Assembly: GCF_033807715.1 (NCBI RefSeq)
Contig: NC_084606.1
Coordinates: 38,616,150 to 38,680,149 of the forward strand
DNA: 64,000 bases
Origin: Cololabis saira
Taxonomy: Eukaryota > Chordata > Actinopteri > Beloniformes > Belonidae
Reading direction: 5' to 3'
Under the pieces are notes generated by a model. It was given only the letters and a program-made list of their open reading frames with translations, was not told where the DNA came from and did no database searches. Below, piece by piece: positions 21,891 to 31,218 of the stretch (its first letter is position 1; each line of letters starts with the position of its first letter). Made by a program: the position numbers and the translations under genes.

Positions 21891-21942
21891 ACCGGTCCCA
21901 GGTGCCAAACCAAACACAGCTTCGCCTTCACCACGAAAATGA
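21891..21942 (+). CDS. adam19: probable last ADAM coding exon with stop
   Basis: A long polypyrimidine tract (poly-T then CTCCCCTTCTCTCCTTCTAG) precedes the exon. Entering in phase 2 from the exon ending at 18410, it completes an arginine codon and encodes PVPGAKPNTASPSPRK, then TGA at 21940-21942. The basic, proline-rich end fits an ADAM tail. The 3' UTR would follow; its end is not clear because a TIR element starts at 22284. A further acceptor-like CCCTAG near 22150, followed by an acidic-basic open stretch (DHDDDAVLPRRPRRPRQVF), could be an alternative terminal exon. Confidence 0.6.
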
Positions 21943-22830
21943 CCTTGATCTTCTGAGGAGGGAGCGGCACAACAGCCTATTATTTGCACTAAAGAGACTT
22001 CAGCTGGTGAACAACACTGCTGTCACAACTACCAGAGGACAAAATTAAAACCCGAGACACGAAGAAACAAGCGGGAGTCGCCACTTAGGACTGAAGATGA
22101 AACCTTAGCCAACTCCTCACTCCTCATTTCTGTCCCTTCCTGTTCCCTAGTGGACTAACTTTGACCACGATGACGATGCGGTGTTGCCACGGAGACCTCG
22201 CAGACCGAGACAAGTGTTCGCACCGGAGTACGTTACGTTACGTTTGACAAATCTGTTTTTGATAGTTTTTTTTATCTGTTAATTACGGAAGAGTATTAGG
22301 GCCAGGCAGGAAAAAAAATAAAAATAATATTTTAGAGGAGCAAGATTTTTTTTCATTATGCACTTCGCGAAAAAAGTCGAAATGTTGAGATTAATGTTGA
22401 AATACAAGTTGAAATACAATTTTGTGAATAAAGTCGAAATTGTACATTTCTCGACATTTCGACTTTTTTCTCGACTTTTCGACTTTTTTCTCAACATTTC
22501 GACTTTATTTAGACCCTCCAGAAAAACGCGGGCAAAAATCCTTGATTCTGCGGGCTAAAATAATTGATTATGCGGGCTAAAATCATTTATTATGCGATTA
22601 AATGTGCAGGTTTTTTATGTGCTTTTATGCGGTGAAATTGCGGAATATGCTGGAAGTTGCAAAATATGCAAAATATGCAGGAAGTTGCGGATTTGGCGCT
22701 GAGCTCTTCCCTCTTCGCTCGCCGCTACATCATCATCATCATCATCATCGTTTATTAGTCAGACTCGAGGTCCATGATAAAAACATACAACACTCAATAC
22801 ATAAGAACACAGATTAAAAGAATGCTGATT

Positions 22831-22918
22831 GTACTGAGGGAATCCTTGTTAGTTTCTTGTCCTCCGCTTAGTAATATGCTTAATTCAGCGGGCTGTCTCG
22901 TCTGATCTGAGGTCGTAG
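22831..22918 (-). rRNA. partial 28S rRNA 5' end (captured fragment)
   Basis: On the minus strand it reads GACCTCAGATCAGACGAGAC, then CCGCTGAATTAAGCATATTA, CTAAGCGGAGGA and AACTAACAAGGATTCCCTCA. This is the universally conserved 28S 5' segment that pairs with 5.8S. Only about 88 nt are present, with small indels (AATTAAGC for AATTTAAGC), and the fragment sits inside a transposon, so it is a non-functional copy. Confidence 0.85.
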
Positions 22919-23300
22919 ACGAAAAAAAAAAAGGAGAGCGCAGGTGGAGAGCGGGGCGGAGGCGGCCCGGAGGCCGGTCCCCGCCTGGTCTCTCCCCTCC
23001 AGCCCGCGGCTCGGTGCTCGGGTGATTGCCGGGCGCACCGGTGCGGTGAGGGGACGAGACAGAGCGTCACCCCACGCGTCCGCCGCCAAGATCCCCAAGT
23101 GGATGGGAGCGTGCGCAGTGGTGCGCGGTCAGCGCGGATCCTGAGTCCACCGGCAGCCGCGCCCTCCGCGCAAGCGGGGGGCTGGACGGAGACGGCTCTC
23201 CTTTTTCCTCTCACCCCCGCGGGTGAGAGCTGCTGTTTGGGGGGTGGCGGCTTCTGTGAGGGGTGCGGAGGTCCCCGGGCGGGTCCCGCACGTCGCGACC
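22919..23300 (-). rRNA. ITS2-like spacer attached to the 28S fragment
   Basis: The sequence immediately upstream of the 28S start, on the same strand, is very GC-rich (GCGGCGGACGCGTGGGGTGA; CCGCGGGCTGGAGGGGAGAG), as expected for a vertebrate ITS2. No 5.8S sequence follows before transposon sequence resumes near 23310. The assignment rests on position and composition because ITS2 is poorly conserved. Confidence 0.6.
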
Positions 23301-24027
23301 GGGCGTCCAAACATGTCACTCACAACACTTCCCCCTTTTCCAAACTTTATGCGAAAATGTGCGGAAATCAAGCGAGCCCCGCATAATCCCCGCATAATCG
23401 CATATTTAGCGCGGACATATGCAATTATCGCGGGAAATATGCGCCCTTTTAGGAATAAATCTATCCCCGCGTAATCTGCGCCATTTGGCTGATTATGCAA
23501 TGAATTATGCGATCGCGCAATCGCGTTTTTCTGGAGGGCCTATTTATTCACAAAATATTGACTTTTTTCTCGAAATTCCGCCTTTTTTCTCCACATTTCA
23601 ACTTTATTCACAAAATTTTGACTTTTTTCTCAGCATTGCGACTTTTTTCTCGAAATTGTACTTCAACATTAATCTCGACTTTTCGACTTTTTTCTCCACA
23701 TTTCGACTTTTTTCTCGAAGTGCATAATGAAAAAATAATCTTCCTCCTTTAAAATATTACTTTTATTTTTCTCCTGTCTGGCCCTAATACTCTTCCGTAG
23801 TAAATGCTGTTTATGTATAAAGCATACATTTTTATGAATGTTGTTTTGTTTACAGGTTGTTTCATGTTTATTGAATTGTGTTACGTGCCAAAGAACTCTT
23901 CATGCCTGAGGTGTGTCCCACTTTCTTGAAAATCTTGTTGCGTTAAGCTCACCACTAGTCAGTCCCCCCATACTTTTAGGTTATTCTAATTTATTGTATT
24001 ACATGAGGAAATTCTAAAGTGCAAATC

Positions 24028-24280
24028 TGGAGGTACAGACGTCTGTCAGGAAGGAAAGCCAATCACGCAGCAGCTTCTTCTCAACACTGTTTACATGGTG
24101 GAGGGCTCGACGAGGACACACCTCAGCTAGTCATGTTTTTTTATGTCATTTGTTGTGCTATGAGTTTTGATCAGTTTACATAAAATATTTTTACAAAATT
24201 ATCACGAGGCTGTATTTGTTTATTCCAGCTCAACCAGTAAAAGAGATTTTATGATGACAGACTTTTAGTTTGGTTAGAAA
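24028..24280. repeat. segment X, first copy
   Basis: From CTGGAGGTACAGACGTCTGT to GGTTAGAAA, this is nearly the same as 44944-45209 in direct orientation, 20.9 kb away. In both copies it runs directly into the same MITE (TACAGGACTGTCTCAG). Confidence 0.8.
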
Positions 24281-24352
24281 TACAGGACTGTCTCAGAAAA
24301 TTAGAATATTGTGATGAAGTTCTTTATTTTCTGTAATGCAATAAAAAAAACA
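24281..24352. mobile_element. palindromic MITE, 5' piece split by later insertions
   Basis: TACAGGACTGTCTCAGAAAA to TTTCTGTAATGCAATAAAA matches the start of the complete MITE at 45210-45581. The MITE resumes at 44389 (AAATGTCATACATTCTGG). Confidence 0.75.
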
Positions 24353-25280
24353 ATTAAAGCTGCAAGCAGCGATGAACGGGCCCTCGCACTCATGGCCACC
24401 GCCCCCCATAAGCATATCAGAAATGACACCACCCGCGACTTCCTATGTCAAACCATTCAAAAGTTATGGCAGAAAATAGGGACAACCAATCAGAGGAAGG
24501 GGCGGGACTAATTTGCATCAATTATGGCCAAGGACTCAAAACCATGTCCGATGACACCACCCACAACTCTCTATGTCAAACCATTCAAAAGTTAAAGCAG
24601 AAAATAGGGACAACCAATCAAAAGAAGGGGCGGGGCTAATTTCACTAATTATGGTCAAGGACTCAAAACCGAGTCCGATGACACCACCCTCATGTCTTTA
24701 TCATAACCCGTTCAAAAGTTATGACAGAGAAAAGTATTCTAGGGGGCGCTGTTGAGCCATTTTGCCACACCCATTAATACAAACCATGAAATATCAAATT
24801 TATCACCAGGCCTGGCTTGCATGCAAAATTTGGTGACTTTTGGAGAACTATCAAATATGGACCAATCAGATGAAGGGGGGGGCACGCTTTTTGGCAAATA
24901 GCGTCACCATTACCACCGTTACGGTTCGGGCCGTATTAACTGCCAAAGGAATGGCATAAATTGCGCCAAAATTACGCGATTAATTCAAAATGTTCAAAAT
25001 GGCCGACTTCCTGTTCGTTTCGGCCATGGCGCCAAGAGACTTTTCTTTAAGTTGCGACATGATACAGGTGTGTACCGATTTTCGTGCATGTACGTCAAAC
25101 TGTATTGTGGGGCTTGAGGCACAAAGTTTTCAAGGGGGCGCTGTTGAGCCATTAGGCCACGCCCATTAATGCAAACCATTAAATATCAAATTTTTCGCCA
25201 GGCCTGGCTTGGTGCAAAATTTGGTGACTTTTTGGGCACGTTTAGGGGGAAAAAGGGCCCTCCTTTCGTCAGAACAATAA
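24353..25280 (+). repeat. dispersed repeat R1, 5' part of a copy split by LINEs
   Basis: It starts ATTAAAGCTGCAAGCAGCGA and contains three tandem-like blocks with AATCAGAGGAAGGGGCGGGA and ATAGGGACAACCAATC. It ends CCTCCTTTCGTCAGAACAAT at a (GAA)n tract. The remaining 3' end (CCTACAGATACAATAGGGCC to the terminal hairpin) is found at 44339-44388, on the other side of three LINEs. Confidence 0.75.
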
Positions 25281-25300
25281 GAAGAAGAAGAAGAAGAAGA
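25281..25300 (+). repeat. (GAA)n, target tract at the 3' side of LINE A
   Basis: Twenty bases of GAA repeat between R1 and the LINE 3' end (on the minus strand the LINE ends AAAAAAA then (TTC)n). Confidence 0.9.
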
Positions 25301-25427
25301 TTTTTTTTTTATTTTTACAAACACACTTTATTTACATTTTTACAGGATACAGTTCACATCACATGTCATAAAGTGCTAAAAGTGCCTAAACAAAACAGAA
25401 TCTCCAATAAATAAATGACATCAACAT

Positions 25428-28400
25428 TCAGTCTTGAAGAAAAAGTGCAAAGTGCAGTTCATTATTTACAATATTACAAAGGACATTATCATAACACCAG
25501 AGGTTCCTAAAAACATTCAAGTCATTCATTAATTTGTAAAAATTTAATTCCAGTCTCAGTCTGCATCTGGTGTTGCAGCGCCACACGGAGGCGGCCTCCT
25601 GAACTGCTCTGTCCTCTACTTTGTTCTTTCTGGATACATAGATTGCCATTTTTGCCTCACCAGAAATAAAATTCAGTAGCTGCCAATTTCTTTGATTGTT
25701 TCTCCTGTATCCTGCACCATAAATAAAAATTGTGTTGCAAAAAGTTTCATTAAAAAGACTAAAAACAGTGGTTAAAAGAGTGAAGAGCTGTCTCTTACAC
25801 TCACTAAAAACATGGAAAACCGTCTCGCGAAGATGACAGAAAGGGCACTGGTTTGACACAGCAGGATTAATAACAGAGATGAAGGCATTGGTGGCGATGG
25901 CTCCGTGTAAAATCCTCCACTGGAGGTCGGCTGTTCTCTTCTTGAGGGGAGGTTTGTATAAAACTCTCCACTGTGGACTCTCTCCATCTCCTCCCAGCTT
26001 GTCAGTCCATACAGTGGAAGCCCTGTCACACAGTCCTTTTTTGTTGACAGCTTTCACACAGTTTCTGTAGATGATTTTCCTGTCAGCTGTGTGCAAGCTG
26101 AGCCACTGAGGGTCGTTGAGGAGAGGTCCATCCAGTTCTCCAAATTGGGGACTTATTAAGACCTCCGGGAATGGGTCCCTGTGATCAGGTTCAGTCCCTC
26201 TGCCGTAGTCCATCAGGAGGCTTCTCTCCCTCCCAGCGAGCCTCTGCCTCCACAGCTCCAGAATCCTCTGGATTACCCTGGTGGACTGGATGCCCAGCAG
26301 AGAGCCCACCGCCTGAGAGTCCGACAGCGGTTTCAGGACCAGGGTCTTGGTCCTGCACAGCGCTGCCATCAGCCCAGGCACAGCTCCACTGCAGACATCC
26401 AGCCTGGCTCCATGAACTAGTGGTCCTCTCAACAACCAGAACAGAGAGTTAGAGCTTTTTCCTGAATCACATTTAAAAAGGGCCCATGATTTAAAAACAC
26501 CCTGATAAAATGGAGTAAACCCATTTAACTTTAAAAATTTTAAATCGGTTAAAAACAGAGCAGCATCCAGTCCCAAGTTACTCATACAGCTGGCCACTTC
26601 TCTCCACACCAGATCCGCCGGCCCTGCCAAAAACCTCTGAATAAACTGTAGTCTGAAGGTGGCAGTTCTGCTGGCCAAGTGGATGAGGCCCTGCCCCCCC
26701 TCCTCTCTGGGTAAAAACAGCACCCCCTGTGGCACCCAGTGAAAGCCATCCCAGAAAAAGTTGACAAGCTTTGCTTGGATCTGGGCTAACAGACCTGATG
26801 GAGGATCCATGCAGGCTAAATGGTGCCAAAGCAGGGAGGCCACAAGATTGTTCAGCACAAGAACCCTGCCTCGATATGACATCTGAGGGAGCAGCCATTT
26901 CCAGTTTTTTAGTTTGGCTTCAATTTTTTCAGTGACGCCCTCCCAGTTCCTCCGGATCGTAGCCTCGTTCCCGAGGAAGACGCCGAGGTATTTAAGGCCA
27001 TCAGTTTTCCAGGACAGACCATGGGGAAGAACTGGGAGACCGTCACGCCAACTACCGACAGCAAGAGCTTCACTCTTGCTCCAATTCACCCTCGCTGCAG
27101 ACAGAGTGTTGAATAAAACTGTTAAATTACATAAGATGTCAATATCATTTTGATCTCTAATTAAAACAATAACATCATCCGCATAAGCAGATAAAATGAT
27201 GTTTTCACTAAAACCAGGTAAAATTAGGCCACGGATTCTTGTGCGGATCTTGCAGAGGAGGGGTTCCAGGGAGAGTGCGTAGAGCATTCCAGACAGAGCG
27301 CAGCCCTGCCGGATGCCTCTACGCACCCCGAAAGGAGCACACAGACTGCCATTAAACTTCAGTACACTCTCAATGTCACTATATAACACCTGAATCTTGG
27401 CAATGAAACCAGTGCTGAACCCAAACCTCCCCATGGTTTTCCAGAGGAAGCCGTGCTCAACACGGTCAAATGCCTTTTCCTGATCTAGCGAAATGAGACC
27501 AGTATTTATACCCAATGAGCTAGAGACCTCCAAAACATCTCGAATTAGGTAGACATTGTCTACCATGGACCTGCCGGGCACACAGTAGGTCTGATCCCGG
27601 TGGATGACCTGCTCCATAGCTTCTCTAAGCCTGTTGGCCAAAGCCTTGGACAGGATCTTGTAGTCAGTGCACAACAGTGACACGGGACGCCAGTTCCTGA
27701 TATCCTGCATATTCCCCTTCTTTGGCAGCAGGGAAACAACAGCCCTCCGACAGGACAGTGGCAGAGAACATTAGGTCAGACTGTCATTAAACACCTCTAG
27801 AATGTCAGGTGCCAAAACACTCCAGAAGGCTTTGTAGAACTCTACAGTCAGGCCATCGATGCCAGGAGACCGCCATCCCTGCATACCCCTGCAGAGCGGC
27901 GTGTAGTTCCTCCATCTGCAGTGGCCGGTCCAGCTGTGATTTGGTCTCCTCAGAGACCTGAGGTAGTTCACCACAGAACCCCTCGAACAGAGCATCATCC
28001 TCTACATACTGGCTGGTATAGAGGGATGAATAAAACTGCACAGCTCGCTTTCTTATCTGACCAGGCTCAGTGAGCTCCTGCCCTGTGTCAGAGAGCAGAG
28101 AGTGGATCACTTTCCTCTGTCCTCTGGCTTCTTCTCCAGGCCAAAGAAGAAGCTAGAGGGAGCATCCATCGCTGTGATGTTCTGGACCCGGGACCGGACC
28201 AGTGCACCCTGTAGTCCAGCAGGTTGGCTAAAGCCATTTTTTTGGACTTGAGGATCTCAATATATCCTTGATTTCCTGTGGAAGCACTTATTGTTTCCAG
28301 CTCCACGATCTCAGTCTCCAGGTCTTTCATAGATCGACAGATGTCACGTGTGACATTGAGAGTATACTGCTGACACAAAAGCTTTATCTCAGTCTTACCA

Positions 28401-29346
28401 TGGTCCCACCACTGCCTAAGACATGTAAAATCAGCTTTCCTGTGTCTAAAACCAGTACAAAAAAATCTAAAAGCCTCTTTAAAACCTTTGTCAAATGTTA
28501 AAACTGAATTAAAATGCCAGTACGCACTCTTAGGTAAAATGTTTTTTATGGTGACATGACATAAAACCAAAGAATGATCCGTAAAACCAGCTGGCATTAT
28601 TTTACACAGCTTAAAAACATTAAAATGGTGCTTAAAACAATAAAAACGATCAAGTCTGGCTAAGGAGATTCTATCCTCTCTCAGGTGGGACCATGTGTAC
28701 TGTCTGCAGTCTGTATGCATCCTTCGCCACACATCCACCAGGCCGTGGGAGTAGACCAGCTGCTTCAGACCGTGTTGGGAGGCTGGATGAGGCTCTGCAT
28801 GATTACGGTCTAAAAACTCGTATTCGGTACAGTTAAAATCCCCACCCAAGAATAAAAAATCCTCCGACCCACAGCAATTCAGTCTAGTATTGACTTTTTC
28901 TAGAAAGCTCTTCCTCTCTGTACCGTTTGTTGGAGCGTAAATGTTCATAAAAAACAAGGTGTGATGTTCAAACTGTGCCTTTACTAAAAGACACCTCCCC
29001 TTCACCACATGCTCGACCTCCAGGGACGATGGAGTAAAAAGTTCAGAGAAAACAGGAAGGCCACTCCACCGCTGAGGGTGGTGTTATGGCTCAAAGCCAC
29101 CTCTCCTTCCCACTCTTTGTTCCAGTCCACCTCATTGCCTTCATCACTGTGTGTTTCTTGTAAAAACAGAACATCAATGTTTTTCATCCTTGCTGTGTCA
29201 AACACCAGTGCCCTCTTCCTTGACTCTCTGGCACCATTCACATTTAACGTCCCCACTCTAAAAGAATCCATTGTTATGGAGATGTTAAAAGCAAAAACAG
29301 TAAAAGAGATAAATAAGAGTAAAACCAACAGCTTCAACATTATCAT
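25428..29346 (-). pseudogene. LINE A ORF2, broken endonuclease-reverse transcriptase
   Basis: Compared with the intact ORF2 of LINE C, this copy has several lesions. There is a frameshift near 29033 in the endonuclease region and lesions around 28120-28210, including a deletion of several nt. A one-base insertion lies near 27888 and a TAA stop near 27770. In-frame deletions occur near 26330 and 26583. Motifs still visible include LQETHSD, GGDFNC, LDQEKAFDRV, RQGCALSG, AYADD and C-terminal CPFCHLRETVFHVFSEC. The element cannot supply its own ORF2 protein. Confidence 0.85.
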
Positions 29347-30851
29347 TAAAACCCGAGTTGTTTTCTCACCTTAAGCATCTGTTTTCTTAGTCTAAAAATT
29401 TCCTGATCAGTGACACCTGATGTAGCTCGGTTTTTAATGACACGTTTTGCTGAGTTATAAAAAATGAGCTTGTCAGGAAAATGCTGCTCTATATCAAGGC
29501 CTTTCATGCCTTTTGTCTGCTGCAGGAACGCTTTAAACATGGTTTCCGAGGAGAGTTTCTTGTCCTGACTGGCAGTCATCTGACTGCAGGACATGTCACT
29601 GCAGTCAGATATGCAGCCTTCACTGTCACTGCTGTCTGCAGCACTCGGTTTTGCCCACAGCCGACCAGCCTTACAGCCCACATCATCCTTCTGCATATTT
29701 CTTCGCTTGCTGCGCCGTTTTGAAGGATGAGGAGCACAGACCTCCATGACCTCAGCCTCAGTAGCTGCACCAGCCTCACATAACTCACCGGGCACTTTAC
29801 CGGTTTCACCCAGCTCACCTGTTATTTTTTCTGTTTCACCCATTACTTTACCAGTTTCACCCAGCTCACCTACCTCACCCAGCACACTTGTCACCTCACC
29901 CAACTCACTTGTCACCTCACCCAGCACACTTGTCACCTCACCCAGCACAATTGTCACCTCACCTGGTTCAGCCAGCCCAGGTCCAAGCCCACCTGTCACC
30001 TCAGCTGCCATTTCACCACCTTCACCTGCTCCACTCTCCCTCTCACCACTCACCTCAGAACGACCACTGTCATGGCTCTGTTCCTTCTCCACCTGTTCCT
30101 TCTCCACCTGATTCTCAACCACCGGAGCGGATGAATCTGCGGGGGGGTCCGACCCAGACGGAGCATCTGAGTCAGCTCTCCCCACAGCCCCATCCTCCTC
30201 TGCGGCACCAGGAATCCCCCGCCGCGCAGCAGGAGCCGGCCGCTCCGCGGCAGCGGCGGCCGTCGCCGTCCCCCCAGCCGAGCCGGCGTGGTTAGGACAG
30301 GCCTTAATGAGGTGTCCCCCCTCACCACAGCCGAAACACTTCACCAGGGAAGAAGTCGCAAACAAAACATAATCAAAATCGTCCACACGAACAAAGAAAC
30401 GATAATTGAACTCTTCGGTCTTGTTGTTCAAGATCATAAAGAGCTGTCTCCGGTACGATACAACATGTTTTAAAAGTGGTGACTTGCAACCAGATAAGAT
30501 CTTTTTTATTGGTGATATCACCTTACCGTGCCGAGACAGCTCTCTTATCAGGAACTCATCGCTAATGAATGGAGGAACGTTTGAGAGTGTGATTTTAGAT
30601 GCTGGCTGCGTCAGCGGCAGCACAGGCTCAAACAGCCCATTCACTGTGATGCCTTTCTCCACCAAACATTTCACCTGGTCCTCCTCCAAAAACAAAACCA
30701 CAGCTTTGTTCATGCGGGCAGCAGACATGACCGAGCTGTGCCCGATGATCTCCTCCACAGCCAAAGCCACCTCCTCCACGCTGCACGGAGAGCCGGCACC
30801 GACTTTGATGCCATGCTTCCGGGACAGCTTGGAGAAGCCACTGGCAGCCAT
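29346..30851 (-). CDS. LINE A ORF1, CCHC RNA-binding protein
   Basis: An open frame of 501 codons from the ATG at 30851 (MAASGFSKLSRK); an upstream extension would need a non-ATG start. The N-terminal half has two RRM-like blocks (ITLSNVPPFISDEFLIRELS) and one zinc knuckle, CFGCGEGGHLIKACPN (C-x2-C-x4-H-x4-C). The protein resembles vertebrate ZCCHC3-type proteins, themselves related to Tx1 ORF1. The middle is a low-complexity acidic tract with repeated LGEVTS. The stop overlaps the ORF2 start as TAATG. ORF1 proteins coat the LINE RNA. Confidence 0.8.
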   Translation of the reverse strand: MAASGFSKLSRKHGIKVGAGSPCSVEEVALAVEEIIGHSSVMSAARMNKAVVLFLEEDQVKCLVEKGITVNGLFEPVLPLTQPASKITLSNVPPFISDEFLIRELSRHGKVISPIKKILSGCKSPLLKHVVSYRRQLFMILNNKTEEFNYRFFVRVDDFDYVLFATSSLVKCFGCGEGGHLIKACPNHAGSAGGTATAAAAAERPAPAARRGIPGAAEEDGAVGRADSDAPSGSDPPADSSAPVVENQVEKEQVEKEQSHDSGRSEVSGERESGAGEGGEMAAEVTGGLGPGLAEPGEVTIVLGEVTSVLGEVTSELGEVTSVLGEVGELGETGKVMGETEKITGELGETGKVPGELCEAGAATEAEVMEVCAPHPSKRRSKRRNMQKDDVGCKAGRLWAKPSAADSSDSEGCISDCSDMSCSQMTASQDKKLSSETMFKAFLQQTKGMKGLDIEQHFPDKLIFYNSAKRVIKNRATSGVTDQEIFRLRKQMLKVRKQLGF

Positions 30852-31052
30852 TTTGGCTTTGAGTGGTCCTCCAGCCAGACAAAGCCTGGCTGGCAAAAAC
30901 ACACAAAAACAACTACAAACTTAAATAAAACTAACCAAACACAACACTAAACAACTGACACAAACACCACTAACAATACATGAAAGAACAAAGGACAGAA
31001 AATAGAAAAATTCACCATCCACTCTCAGCTCTTCCACTCCCACTCCTCTCAC

Positions 31053-31073
31053 AAGAAGAAGAAGAAGAAGAAG
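31053..31073 (+). repeat. (GAA)n between LINE A and LINE B
   Basis: Seven GAA units separate the 5' end of LINE A from the 3' end of LINE B. Confidence 0.9.
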
Positions 31074-31218
31074 ACTTTGACTTTCAAGCAACTTTATTTA
31101 CGAGCCATTCTGACAAATCTTTACAAAATTACGTCATGGAAAACGTTTCTATGGAAACACACGAAAAAACAAAAAATTTAAATCCACATTCACACACTAA
31201 CCCATTCACACCCTGAAT

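Larger units (their letters stand above)
22510..23542. mobile_element. nested TIR element carrying rDNA
   Basis: It starts TAGACCCTCCAGAAAAACGC and ends GCGTTTTTCTGGAGGGCCTA. TTTATT flanks both sides (22504-22509 and 23543-23548). Subterminal ATTATGCGGGC/GCGCATAAT motifs recur at both ends (GATTATGCGGGCTAAAAT on the left, CCCCGCATAATCGCATATTT on the right). The centre, about 22720-23310, is foreign: a (CAT)n stretch and an rDNA fragment. Confidence 0.7.
22284..23799. mobile_element. long-TIR element hosting a second element
   Basis: The outer ends TACGGAAGAGTATTAGGGCC and GGCCCTAATACTCTTCCGTA are inverted repeats. The pairing continues through AATATTTTA...CATTATGCACTTCG and CGAAGTGCATAATG...TAAAATATT, giving arms of well over 100 bp with GTCGAAATGTTGAG-type motifs. 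The middle is interrupted by a nested element at 22510-23542. The termini resemble those at 12251-12904. Confidence 0.75.
25301..31052 (-). mobile_element. Tx1-clade LINE A (decayed)
   Basis: A 5.75-kb non-LTR retrotransposon on the minus strand. Its 5' end (GTGAGAGGAGTGGGAGTGG) abuts the GAA tract at 31053 and its 3' end abuts the GAA tract at 25300. The order is 5' UTR, ORF1, ORF2, short 3' UTR. It is very similar to LINE C (38433-44291) over its whole length, but ORF2 is broken. The endonuclease type and the C-terminal CCHC resemble the L1-related Tx1 clade, some members of which insert at fixed targets, including microsatellites. Confidence 0.8.

Noticed and set aside
22150..22235. A further ADAM exon encoding DHDDDAVLPRRPRRPRQVF after CCCTAG
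   Set aside because: The frame reached through the exon at 21891 already ends in TGA; without transcript data this stretch may be 3' UTR. Mentioned as an alternative only.
22831..23300. A functional rDNA unit
   Set aside because: Only the first ~88 nt of 28S and part of ITS2 are present, no 5.8S or 18S, and it is enclosed in transposon ends.
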